Positions 6,538-14,213 are shown, numbered from the stretch's first letter. The stretch: DNA of 15,653 nt from JBKHJZ01 sp046537875 (GCA_046537875.1 JBKHJZ010000066.1:1-15653), one strand, 5' to 3'. Translations and numbers: made by a program. Notes: a model not told the origin generated them from the sequence alone.

Positions 6538-7170
6538 ATGTCCAGCACGCAGCGCGGTCGCATCCTCCGTCCACCGAGCGGCGGGGCCTTCCGTTTCGAC
6601 GCCGGGGCGGTCTGCCTCGACTTCGCCCACACGGGCGGCGAGGGCGAGCTTGCGGTGTTCGAGACGCTGCACACGCCCGCGGACCTCGCCGCGTGGCTCG
6701 CCGAGCCGCCGCTCTCGGTCCCCCGCGACCTCCGCGTCGGCGACGGCGACCTGGCGACGACCCGCCGGGTCCGCACTGCGATCTGGCGCGCCGCCGAGGC
6801 ACAGGCGAACGGGCGCCCCCTGCCCGACGAGGTCCGCGAGACGCTCAACGCCGCCGCGGCGCGGCCGCCGCTCGTCCCCCGGCTGGGCGGCGACGGCTGT
6901 CGGAGCTGGGCGGCACCGGTCACGATCGACCAGGTGCTCTCGACGCTGGCCCGGGAGATGATCGACCTGCTGTCCGGCCCGCTGGCCGCTCGGCTCCGGG
7001 AGTGCGCCGCCGACGACTGCAGGATCGTGTTCGCCGACACCTCGCGGCCGGGGACTCGCCGCTGGTGCTCGATGGAGCGCTGCGGTAACCGCCACAAGAT
7101 CCGGGCGCACCGCTCCCGCCGCCGCGACACCGCGGGTCGGCTCGGGAACGACGTCCGGTATCGTCGGTGA
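6538..7170 (+). CDS. CGNR zinc-finger / ABATE-domain transcriptional regulator
   Basis: 210 residues. Seen: an N-terminal ABATE-type region with the motif VCLDFAHTGG (25-34, compare LDFVNT in the family) and a C-terminal CGNR zinc finger. The zinc ligands are C156, C161, C177 and C182 in the pattern C-x4-C-x15-C-x4-CGNR, followed by a basic stretch HKIRAHRSRRR (186-196) suited to DNA contact. Proteins of this family (formerly DUF1470) are thought to be ligand-responsive regulators, the ABATE domain being the sensor. The ATG at 6538 directly follows the last operator half-site, so the gene is very likely autoregulated and controls the divergent Rid gene. No good ribosome binding site precedes it. 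The ClpP-like gene starts 23 bp downstream. The ligand is unknown; an amine-derived metabolite would fit the neighbours. Confidence 0.88.
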   Translation: MSSTQRGRILRPPSGGAFRFDAGAVCLDFAHTGGEGELAVFETLHTPADLAAWLAEPPLSVPRDLRVGDGDLATTRRVRTAIWRAAEAQANGRPLPDEVRETLNAAAARPPLVPRLGGDGCRSWAAPVTIDQVLSTLAREMIDLLSGPLAARLRECAADDCRIVFADTSRPGTRRWCSMERCGNRHKIRAHRSRRRDTAGRLGNDVRYRR

Positions 7171-7193
7171 TCTCCCGAGCGCGAGGTGAAGCC

Positions 7194-7925
7194 ATGGAGC
7201 ACCCGCGAGCGACCGCCAGCGACCCCCGGTACCCGGGGTTCCCACCCGAGGTTCCGCCCCGTGTGCCGCCGGAGGTGCCCCCGCCGTGGCAGCCGCCGCG
7301 ACCGGCCCCGTCCCCGCCGTTCGTACCGGTCCCGGAGCCCGCTCCGTCACCGTCGGAGGACTGGCGCTCGTCCGTGTACGGGGACCTGATGGCCCGCCGG
7401 ACGATCGTGCTCGACGGCCCGCTCGACACCGAGCGGGCCAGCCTCGCCGCCGCGCAGCTCCTGGCGCTCGACGGCGAGGGCGACCGGAGGCGGGAGGACG
7501 AGCGCTCCGTCCCCCGGCCGATCACCCTGATGATCAACAGCCCGGGCGGCCCGCTCGAGGCGGCCTCCGCGGTGCTCGACACGATCGACCTGGTGAGCGA
7601 CCCCGTCGACACGACCTGCCTCGGCCAGGCCACCGGGACCGCGGCGGTGGTGCTCGCCGCCGGCACCGGCCGCCGGCGCACCGGCCCGAGCTCGCTGGTC
7701 CGGCTCCGGCTGCCCGAGATCGCCCTCGACGGTCGGGCCGGGCACCTGGCCGAGGAGGCGGCGCATCTCGGCCGGCTGCACGATGCGCTGATCGACCGGC
7801 TGGCGGCGGCCACGGGCCAGGAGCGCCGCTTGGTGGCGCGCGACGTCGACGCCGGCCGCCTGCTCACCGCCGAGGACGCCGTCGCCTACGGGCTCGTCGA
7901 CGAGATCACCGCCCGCCGCGGGTGA
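7194..7925 (+). CDS. ClpP-fold pseudoprotease (ClpR-like), catalytic triad absent
   Basis: 243 residues. A Pro-rich N-terminal region (11-53, many PPxVPP turns) precedes a ClpP-like domain (about 60-243). The fold shows in LMINSPGGPLEAASAVLDTI (112-131), TTCLGQATGTAAVVLAAG (140-157) and TAEDAVAYGLVDEI (225-238), which align without gaps to E. coli ClpP. At the triad positions, Ser97 is replaced by Gly148, His122 by Arg172 and Asp171 by Gly221. The protein should not cleave peptides itself. By analogy with cyanobacterial/plastid ClpR it may join a mixed ring or act as a scaffold. The frame is intact, with conserved glycines and oligomer helices, so it is selected, not decayed. The ATG at 7194 follows GAGGTG at good spacing; a GTG at 7167 overlapping the CGNR stop is an alternative. 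It is probably co-transcribed with the regulator. No Clp ATPase is visible. Confidence 0.85.
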   Translation: MEHPRATASDPRYPGFPPEVPPRVPPEVPPPWQPPRPAPSPPFVPVPEPAPSPSEDWRSSVYGDLMARRTIVLDGPLDTERASLAAAQLLALDGEGDRRREDERSVPRPITLMINSPGGPLEAASAVLDTIDLVSDPVDTTCLGQATGTAAVVLAAGTGRRRTGPSSLVRLRLPEIALDGRAGHLAEEAAHLGRLHDALIDRLAAATGQERRLVARDVDAGRLLTAEDAVAYGLVDEITARRG

Positions 7926-7930
7926 CCGTC

Positions 7931-8011
7931 CGGGCCCCCCACTGCGGGCCCGACACGAGCCCGCCGGCGCCACACACTGGTTCTGGCCGCGCATCTGGTT
8001 GCTCAGCAACC
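7931..8011. terminator. two hairpins in the convergent ClpP-like / DHOD-like gap
   Basis: CGGGCCC (7931-7937) pairs with GGGCCCG (7946-7952), a 7-bp stem. Further on, GGTTGCTCAGCAACC (7997-8011) is a perfect palindrome around one central base. They lie where two genes end towards each other (7925 and 8064), so a bidirectional terminator role is likely. Neither has a T-run, which is common in high-GC actinobacteria. Nothing else is seen in the 138-bp gap. Confidence 0.45.
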
Positions 8012-8063
8012 GCGAGCGCGACCGGAAACCGGAGACCGCCCGCCGCGGGGACGGTCACGAACC

Positions 8064-9098
8064 TCACGAGGACGGTGACGAGGGCGTGAGGTGGTGGGGC
8101 GCGGTCCAGGAGTGCAGGACCTTGAGGTAGTTCGCACGCTCGAACGCACCCGGGTCGGCCGTGGTGGCGTGGCTCATGCTGCCCCGGAGCTGCTCCACGG
8201 ACGTGTACTCATGCTCGTCGAGCCACGTGCGGAGCCCCTCGAGGATCGTCGCCACGTGCTCGGGACCGTGGCGCAGCACGGCCGAGGTGGTCATCGCGAC
8301 GTCGGCACCGACCGCCAGCGCCTTCACCACGTCGGTCCCCGACTCGATCCCGGACGTGGCCCCGAGTGACGCGGTGGGCAACAGCGGCCGCAGGATGGCG
8401 ATCCAGCGCAGCGGCAGCCGCAGCTCCCAGCCCGACGACAGCTCGACGCGGGGCACCACGTCGAGGGCCTCCAAGTCGATGTCCGGCTGGTAGAAGCGGT
8501 TGAACAGCACCAGGCCGTCGGCACCCGCCTCCACCACCCGGCGGGCGAAGTGGGCCAGCGACGAGTAGTAGGGCGCCAGCTTCACCGCCAGGGGCACGTC
8601 GACGGCGCCGCGCACGGCGGCCACCACCGACAGGTGCCCGTCCTCGACGTCGGCGGCGCTGCGGTCGGGGTCTGCAGCGACCGCGTAGGGGTTCAGCTCG
8701 ATGGCGTCGGCCCCGGCGTCGACCAGGTGGGCGGCCCACCGCACCCAGCCCCCCGGCGAGACCGCGTTGAGGCTGGCGATCACCGGCACGTCGACGACCC
8801 CCTTGATCTCGCCCAGCCGTCGGGCGTAGCGGTCACCGGCATGGGCGATCTCGCTCACGGTCGGGAAGTAGTCGAGCGCCTCGGCGAAGTGCTCGCTCCC
8901 CGCCTCCAGCGCCCGGGTCAGGTCGACCTCCTCCCGGAGGATCTCCTCCTCGAACAGCGATGGCATCACGAGCGCCGCTGCGCCCGCCTCGGCGAGGCGC
9001 CGGGCCGTGTCGACCTCGCCGGTCAGCGGCCCGGCCGACGCCACCACCGGCGACGGCAGGCCCAGGCCCAGGTACGTCGTGGACAGCTCGGCGGTCAT
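8064..9098 (-). CDS. dihydroorotate dehydrogenase-like flavoprotein paired with NifJ
   Basis: 344 residues, TIM-barrel flavoprotein of the DHOD/dihydropyrimidine dehydrogenase superfamily. Seen: SPVVASAGPLTGE (16-28) at the first strand, SLNAVSPGGW (109-118), ADAIELNPYA (130-139), a Lys in AVKLAPYY (K173), GLVLFNRFYQPD (195-206), and the phosphate-binding LGATSGIESGTDVVKAL (245-261) with AMTTSAVL (268-275). FMN binding is well supported. The usual catalytic-base loop after ELN (SCPN-like in true DHODs) is replaced by PYAVAADPD, so oxidation of dihydroorotate is unlikely. The ATG at 9098 overlaps the nifJ stop by 4 bp (ATGA) and has GGGAGG in front, so the two are translationally coupled. I recall this pairing from many nifJ loci, where the flavoprotein has no settled role. 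It may pass electrons to or from the oxidoreductase (inference). Confidence 0.88.
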   Translation of the reverse strand: MTAELSTTYLGLGLPSPVVASAGPLTGEVDTARRLAEAGAAALVMPSLFEEEILREEVDLTRALEAGSEHFAEALDYFPTVSEIAHAGDRYARRLGEIKGVVDVPVIASLNAVSPGGWVRWAAHLVDAGADAIELNPYAVAADPDRSAADVEDGHLSVVAAVRGAVDVPLAVKLAPYYSSLAHFARRVVEAGADGLVLFNRFYQPDIDLEALDVVPRVELSSGWELRLPLRWIAILRPLLPTASLGATSGIESGTDVVKALAVGADVAMTTSAVLRHGPEHVATILEGLRTWLDEHEYTSVEQLRGSMSHATTADPGAFERANYLKVLHSWTAPHHLTPSSPSS

Positions 9099-12000
9099 CG
9101 GCCCTCCCGGTCGTAGCGGTACCCGGCATCGGATTCCGGCTCGGGCTCCTCGCCCTCATCGTGCTCCTCGGGCGCCGCTTCCCCCGCCGTGGGGACGGTC
9201 CGCTCCATCGCCGCGAGCTGCGAGTAGTACCGCCAGCGCTCGTCGACGTCGGCCTGCGCCAGCGCGGCCAGGCGCTCGGCCCGCTCGGGGTGGGTGCGGG
9301 CGAGGACGGCGAACCGGGTCTCCGTGGCGGCGAAGTCGGCCACCGGGATCGACGGGGCCTTCGAGTCGAGCCGGAACGGGTGGCCGTCCTCGACCTCCGA
9401 CGGGTGGAAGCGGTAGAGCGGCCAGTAGCCCGACCGCACCGCGTCCTTCTGGTGGGTCATCGACTTGGACATGTCGATGCCGTGGGCGATGCAGGTCGAG
9501 TAGGCGATGACCAGCGACGGGCCGGGCCAGGCATCGGCCTCGAGCAGGGCCTTGGTGGTCTGGAGCTCGTTGGCGCCCATCGACACCTGGGCGACGTAGA
9601 CGTTGCCGTAGGCCCGGGCGATGGCCCCGAGGTCCTTCTTCCCCATGCCCTTGCCGGCCGCGGCGAACTTGGCGACCGCGGCCCGCGGCGTCGCCTTCGA
9701 CGCCTGCCCACCAGTGTTCGAGTACACCTCGGTGTCCAACACCAGCATGTTGACGTTCCGGCCGGTGGACAGCACGTGGTCGAGCCCGCCGAAGCCGATG
9801 TCGTACGCCCAGCCGTCGCCCCCGATCAGCCACACCCCCGTGCGCACCAGCGTGTCGGCCAGGGCGAGCAGGTGCCGGGCGGCCACGTCGGGCTCGTCGA
9901 CCGATGCGAGCGCGTCCTTCAGCCGGGCCACCCGCCGGCGCTGGGCCGCGATGTCGGCCTCGGTCTCCTGCGGCGCCTCCAGGATCTCGGCGGCGAGGTC
10001 GGCGCCCAGGCGGGGTGCCAGGGACCGCAGCAGCCGGCGGGCCTGCGTCTCCTGGGCTTCGAGCCCCAGCCGCATCCCGAGCCCGAACTCGGCGTTGTCC
10101 TCGAACAGCGAGTTGTTCCAGGCCGGCCCCCGCCCGTCGGCGTTCACGGTCCACGGGGTGGTCGGCAGGTTCCCGCCGTAGATCGACGAGCAGCCGGTGG
10201 CGTTGGCCACCAGCATGCGGTCGCCGAAGAGCTGCGTGACCAGCCGGATGTAGGGCGTCTCTCCGCACCCGGCGCAGGCGCCCGAGAACTCGAACAGCGG
10301 CTCCAGCACCTGCGAGCCCTTGACCGACGCGTGGGGCAGCAGGGTCCGGTCGAGCGGCGGGATCGACTGGAAGAACTCCCAGTTGGGGCGCTCGCGCTCG
10401 CGGTGCTCGGGGGCGGGCCGCATGTTGATCGCCTTGTGGCGCACCTCGGTCTTCGACTTGGCGGGGCACACGTCGACGCAGACGCCGCAACCGGTGCAGT
10501 CGTCGGGGGCGACCTGGATGGTCAGCCGGTGGCCGGCCAGGTCCTTCGACCGGAAGTCCTTGGAGGGGAAGCCCGCCGGCGCGGCGTCGAGGGCCCCGGG
10601 CTCGTAGACCTTCATCCGGATCGTGGCGTGGGGGCACACGATGGCGCACTTGCCGCAGTCGATGCAGATCTCGGGATCCCAGATCGGGATCTCCTTGGCG
10701 ATCGCCCGCTTCTCGTACTTCGTGGTGCCCGGCATGAACGTGCCGTCGGCCGGGAACGCCGAGACCGGCAGCAGGTCGCCGTCGCCGGCCATGAGCATCG
10801 ACGTCACCCGCTGCACGAAGTCGGGGGCGTCGTCGGGGATCGTGAGCGCCATGGTGCGCTCGCTGGTCACCTCGACCGGCGCCTCCACCCGGGCGAGCCC
10901 GGCGAGCGAGCGGTCGATGGCGGCGAAGTTGCGCTCGACCACCGCCCGCCCCCGCCGCGCGTAGGTCTCCTCCACCCACGCCTTGATGCGGGCGATGGCC
11001 TCGTCGGCCGGGAGCACGCCGGCGAGCCGGAAGAAGCAGGGCTGCATCACGGTGTTGATGCGGTCGCCCATGCCCACGTCGCGGGCGATCCGGTCGGCGT
11101 CCACGACCCACAGGTCGATCCCCTTGTCCACGATCTGGCGCTGCACCTCGCGCGGCAGCCAGTCCCACACCCGGTCGGGGCCATGCGGGCTGTTCAGCAG
11201 GAACGTGGCCCCCGGCCGGGCGACGTCGAGCACCTTCATCCGCTCGAGCAGCCCGAACTGGTGGCAGGCCACGAAGTCCGCGTGGTCGACCAGGTAGGTC
11301 GACCTGATCGGCTGGGGCCCGAACCGCAGGTGCGACACGGTGACCGAGCCCGACTTGCGCGAGTCGTAGACGAAGTAGCCCTGGGCGTACAGGTCGGTGG
11401 ACTCCCCGATGATCTTCACCGACGACTTGTTGGCCCCCACCGTGCCGTCGGAGCCCAGTCCGAAGAACACCGCCTGCACCTCGCCGTCGGGGCGGGGCGG
11501 CGAGAACTCCCGGTCGATCGGCACGCTCAGGTGGGTGACGTCGTCGTGGATGCCGACCGTGACGTGCGGGCGCGGGCGCTCGCGCGCCAACTCGTCGAGC
11601 ACCCCCTTGACCATGGCCGGTGTGAGCTCCTTGGACGAGAGGCCGTAGCGTCCCCCGATCACGCGTGGCGGCGAGGCGAACGGGGCACCCTCCCCGTCGC
11701 GGACGGCCTCCATCGCCTCGTCGAGCGCGGCCCGGACATCCAGGTACAGCGGCTCACCGACGGCGCCCGGCTCCTTGGTGCGGTCGAGCACGGCGATCGA
11801 CCGGCACGACGGCGGCAGCGCGCGCACGAGCGCCTCGGCGGGGAAGGGCCGGTACAGGCGGACGGTGACCATGCCCACGCGCTCGCCGCGCTCGACCAGG
11901 GCGTCGACCGCCTCGGTGGCCGCGCCCGCGGCCGATCCCATGACCACGACCACCCGGTCGGCGTCGGGGGCTCCGTGGTAGTCGACCAGGCCGTAGCGCC

Positions 12001-12766
12001 GGCCCGTCCGCTCGGCGAGCTCGTCGAGCACCTCGGCCACGACGCCGGGGGTGGCGTCGTAGAACGGGTTGGCCGCCTCGCGTCCCTGGAAGAACGCGTC
12101 GGGGTTCTGCGAGGTGCCCCTGACGACCGGGCGGTCGGGGCTCATCCCCCGCTCGCGCACGTCGACCACGTCGCCGTCGCGCACCAGCGCCCGGAGGTCG
12201 TCGTGGTCCAGCACGGCGATCTTGTCGATCTCGTGGCTGGTCCGGAACCCGTCGAAGAAGTGCAGGAACGGCACCCGCGACCGCAGGGTGGCGGTGTGGG
12301 CCACGAGCGCCAGGTCGTGCGCCTCCTGGACCGACGACGAGCACAGCATCGCCCACCCGGTCGTGCGGGCGTGCATGACGTCGGAGTGGTCGCCGAAGAT
12401 CGACAGCGCGTGCGTCGCCACCGTGCGGGCGGCCACGTGGATCACCGCGGGTGTCAGCTCGCCGGCGATCTTGAACATGTCGGGCACCATCAGCAGCAGG
12501 CCCTGCGAGGCGGTGAACGTGGTGCCGAGCGCCCCCTTCTGCAGCACGCCGTGCAGCGCGCCGGCGGCCCCGGCCTCGGATTGCATCTCGACGACGTCGG
12601 GCACCGCGCCCCACAGGTTGGGCCGTCCCCCGGCCGCCCAGTCGTCGGCGTGCTCGCCCATCGGCGAGGCCGGAGTGATCGGGTAGATCGCCACGACCTC
12701 GCTCAGCGCGTAGGCCACCCGCGCCGCCGCCTCGTTGCCGTCGATGCACACGTGCTGCCCGGTCAT
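9095..12766 (-). CDS. nifJ: pyruvate:ferredoxin (flavodoxin) oxidoreductase, single-chain
   Basis: 1223 residues, full length for homodimeric PFOR, which converts pyruvate and CoA to acetyl-CoA and CO2 and reduces ferredoxin or flavodoxin. Seen: the pyruvate-site motif YPITPASPM with T31, E64 in EMQSEAGAAGA and R114 in HVAARTVATHAL, at the numbering I recall for Desulfovibrio africanus PFOR. Two ferredoxin-type 4Fe-4S motifs follow, C701/704/707/711 and C757/760/763/767. The proximal cluster is C831, C834, C859 and C1092. The thiamine diphosphate motif GGDGWAYDIG contains D984, with DTEVYSNTGGQASKATPR downstream. All cofactor ligands are present, so the enzyme should be active. The C-terminus carries an acidic tail (EEHDEGEEPEPE) that is not part of the core. 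The ATG at 12766 lies after a moderate ribosome binding site. osmC is upstream across a repeat-filled 180-bp gap; the DHOD-like gene overlaps downstream. Confidence 0.97.
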   Translation of the reverse strand: MTGQHVCIDGNEAAARVAYALSEVVAIYPITPASPMGEHADDWAAGGRPNLWGAVPDVVEMQSEAGAAGALHGVLQKGALGTTFTASQGLLLMVPDMFKIAGELTPAVIHVAARTVATHALSIFGDHSDVMHARTTGWAMLCSSSVQEAHDLALVAHTATLRSRVPFLHFFDGFRTSHEIDKIAVLDHDDLRALVRDGDVVDVRERGMSPDRPVVRGTSQNPDAFFQGREAANPFYDATPGVVAEVLDELAERTGRRYGLVDYHGAPDADRVVVVMGSAAGAATEAVDALVERGERVGMVTVRLYRPFPAEALVRALPPSCRSIAVLDRTKEPGAVGEPLYLDVRAALDEAMEAVRDGEGAPFASPPRVIGGRYGLSSKELTPAMVKGVLDELARERPRPHVTVGIHDDVTHLSVPIDREFSPPRPDGEVQAVFFGLGSDGTVGANKSSVKIIGESTDLYAQGYFVYDSRKSGSVTVSHLRFGPQPIRSTYLVDHADFVACHQFGLLERMKVLDVARPGATFLLNSPHGPDRVWDWLPREVQRQIVDKGIDLWVVDADRIARDVGMGDRINTVMQPCFFRLAGVLPADEAIARIKAWVEETYARRGRAVVERNFAAIDRSLAGLARVEAPVEVTSERTMALTIPDDAPDFVQRVTSMLMAGDGDLLPVSAFPADGTFMPGTTKYEKRAIAKEIPIWDPEICIDCGKCAIVCPHATIRMKVYEPGALDAAPAGFPSKDFRSKDLAGHRLTIQVAPDDCTGCGVCVDVCPAKSKTEVRHKAINMRPAPEHRERERPNWEFFQSIPPLDRTLLPHASVKGSQVLEPLFEFSGACAGCGETPYIRLVTQLFGDRMLVANATGCSSIYGGNLPTTPWTVNADGRGPAWNNSLFEDNAEFGLGMRLGLEAQETQARRLLRSLAPRLGADLAAEILEAPQETEADIAAQRRRVARLKDALASVDEPDVAARHLLALADTLVRTGVWLIGGDGWAYDIGFGGLDHVLSTGRNVNMLVLDTEVYSNTGGQASKATPRAAVAKFAAAGKGMGKKDLGAIARAYGNVYVAQVSMGANELQTTKALLEADAWPGPSLVIAYSTCIAHGIDMSKSMTHQKDAVRSGYWPLYRFHPSEVEDGHPFRLDSKAPSIPVADFAATETRFAVLARTHPERAERLAALAQADVDERWRYYSQLAAMERTVPTAGEAAPEEHDEGEEPEPESDAGYRYDREGR

Positions 12767-12827
12767 CGGTCCAACCCCTTCCCGGCCGCCCGTCCTCGGA
12801 ACCCCGGCACGGCACCGCGGCGCCCGG

Positions 12828-12962
12828 CCGTCACGCCGCCCCGGGGGTGTCGACCCACCGTCCTGCCCGTCATGGCAGCCGGGGAGCGCGGCCCGCGGTC
12901 CGGCCCGTCATGGCGCCCCGGGGGTGTCGACCCACCGTCCCACCGGTCACATGGCCGCGGGG
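12828..12962. repeat. 38-39-bp imperfect tandem repeat, about 3.5 units, between osmC and nifJ
   Basis: Units begin near 12828, 12867, 12905 and 12944. Units one and three share an exact 27-mer (12837-12863 and 12914-12940), and units two and three share GCCCGTCATGGC (12865-12876 and 12903-12914). On the minus strand the units contain ATGACGGGC- or GTGACGGCC-like sequence, resembling both the osmC end (ATGTGACCGG) and the nifJ start (ATGACCGGGCAG). The last partial unit runs over the osmC stop codon (12947-12949). Confidence 0.7.
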
Positions 12963-13378
12963 GCATCGGCCACGATGTCGCCGGTCACCTCGCACACCCC
13001 GCCGAGCGTGTTGAGCACGGTGCTGTGGCGCCGGATGTTGACGTGCAGCAGCTCCACCCGCCTCGGCGGCTCGTCGGTGGTGACGTGGAGCACGTAGTGG
13101 ATGGCGGCCATCCTCGGCGGCGAGTCCTGGCGCTCGGCCGTCACCTCCACCGTCGCGTCCTCGTAGCGGAAGGGCAGCAGGTGCGAGAAGCGCTCGACGT
13201 TCTTCAGCACGCAGGCGGCGACCGCCGCGCTCAACAGGTCCGACGGCCCGGGGAGGATGTCGCTCTGGCCCGCCGAGGCATCGAAGTCGATGGAGCGCCG
13301 CCGCGCGGTCACCGAGCCGGCACCGCCCCGCGTGGAGCGGCCGATGGTCCGGTAGGCGCGGGCTGCTGTGACCGTCAT
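12947..13378 (-). CDS. OsmC-family thiol peroxidase
   Basis: 143 residues, the same length as E. coli OsmC. OsmC/Ohr proteins are cytosolic dimers that reduce organic hydroperoxides using a pair of Cys residues. Seen: the peroxidatic Cys in the helix AAVAACVLKNVERF (C56) and the resolving Cys in TLGGVCEVTGDI (C129), plus GPSDLLSAAV (44-53) before the helix, as in the family. Both redox residues are present, so activity is expected. The ATG at 13378 has GGAG/GAGG sequence 5-14 bases upstream. It lies upstream of nifJ on the same strand, so it may help protect the oxygen-sensitive iron-sulfur oxidoreductase (inference). It is divergent from the HhH protein gene across 181 bp, in which I see no convincing promoter. 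Confidence 0.88.
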   Translation of the reverse strand: MTVTAARAYRTIGRSTRGGAGSVTARRRSIDFDASAGQSDILPGPSDLLSAAVAACVLKNVERFSHLLPFRYEDATVEVTAERQDSPPRMAAIHYVLHVTTDEPPRRVELLHVNIRRHSTVLNTLGGVCEVTGDIVADAPAAM

Positions 13379-13559
13379 CGAGACCTCGCTCCTCTACCGG
13401 GCCGAGCACTCGCGCGACCCCTGTTGCGCCGGTCCCCGGCGACACCTCGACCGTACGACCGGACGGCCTGACACCGGACCGGCCATAGGTCACGGGCCCG
13501 GGGGCCGTTCGTCCGGGTCACGTGTTTCGCCGGCGCCGGCGCCGGGCAGGAGGTTCGAC

Positions 13560-14213
13560 GTGGCCAAGCCCGACGAGAAGGCTGTCGTGAAGGCCCTGCT
13601 GCGCCGCCACGGAACCACGTTCGCCGACGAGCTGGGCATCAACGTCAGCCGCAACACGCCGTCGCCGCTGTTCCGGCTGTTGTGCATGGCGCTGCTGCTC
13701 AGCGCCCGGATCCGGGGCAACATCGCCATGGACGCGGCCCGCGCGCTCGCCAAGGAGGGGCTGACCACCCCGCAGAAGATGGCCGACGCGTCGTGGGAGC
13801 GCCGCACGAGCATCCTGAACCGCAGCGGCTACGCCCGCTACGACGAGAGCACCTCCCGCATGCTCGGCGACACCGCGACCATGATCCTCGACCGCTACGG
13901 GGGCGACCTCCGGGCGCTGCGCGACGCCGCCGACCGCGACCCCTCCCGCGAGCGGAAGCTGCTCAAGGAGTTCAAGGGCATCGGCGATGCCGGTGCCGAC
14001 ATCTTCTTCCGCGAGGTGCAGGGCGCCTGGACCGAGGTGGCACCGTTCGTCGACCGCCGCGCCCTCTCCGGTGCCCGCAAGCTCGGGCTGGGTGACGACG
14101 CCGAGTCGGTCGCACGGCACGTGACGACGTCGGATCTGCCCAGGTTCGTCGCCGCGCTGGTGCGGGTCGACGTCGAGGGCGACCACGACGAGGTGCTGGC
14201 CGAGGCCGGATGA
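13560..14213 (+). CDS. HhH-GPD (endonuclease III-like) DNA-repair family protein
   Basis: 217 residues, helical. Seen: LLCMALLLSARIRGNIAMDA (40-59), which matches the first helices of the HhH-GPD glycosylase fold; TTPQKMADAS (69-78); LLKEFKGIGDAGADIF (134-149), a helix-hairpin-helix with G-I-G; and APFVDRRALSGARKLGL (161-177), where D165 aligns with the catalytic Asp138 of endonuclease III. The Lys in the hairpin (K120 of Nth, GVGRKTA) is Ala144 here, and the C-terminal 4Fe-4S cysteines are absent. At most a monofunctional glycosylase, or a DNA-binding relative, is expected. The GTG at 13560 is chosen because AGGAGG (13549-13554) sits six bases before it; the open frame upstream has no protein-like character. 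The base substrate is unknown. Confidence 0.72.
   Translation: MAKPDEKAVVKALLRRHGTTFADELGINVSRNTPSPLFRLLCMALLLSARIRGNIAMDAARALAKEGLTTPQKMADASWERRTSILNRSGYARYDESTSRMLGDTATMILDRYGGDLRALRDAADRDPSRERKLLKEFKGIGDAGADIFFREVQGAWTEVAPFVDRRALSGARKLGLGDDAESVARHVTTSDLPRFVAALVRVDVEGDHDEVLAEAG

Noticed and set aside
7997..8011. Palindrome GGTTGCTCAGCAACC as an operator
   Set aside because: It lies between two convergent gene ends with no promoter to regulate, so a hairpin at a terminator is the simpler reading.
8960..13471. A 1503-codon open frame on the plus strand opposite nifJ
   Set aside because: It is rich in Arg, Gly, His and Val with no domain pattern, and runs antisense to a gene with every cofactor motif. 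This is a normal result of high GC without stop codons.
13524..13549. GTTT-N16-GGGCAG as a SigB/SigF promoter for the HhH gene
   Set aside because: The -10 is off consensus, and the start site would fall inside or after the ribosome binding site.
13368..13559. Upstream extension of the HhH gene frame to an ATG at 13368
   Set aside because: It overlaps the osmC start region, has no protein-like character, and AGGAGG sits just before the GTG at 13560.
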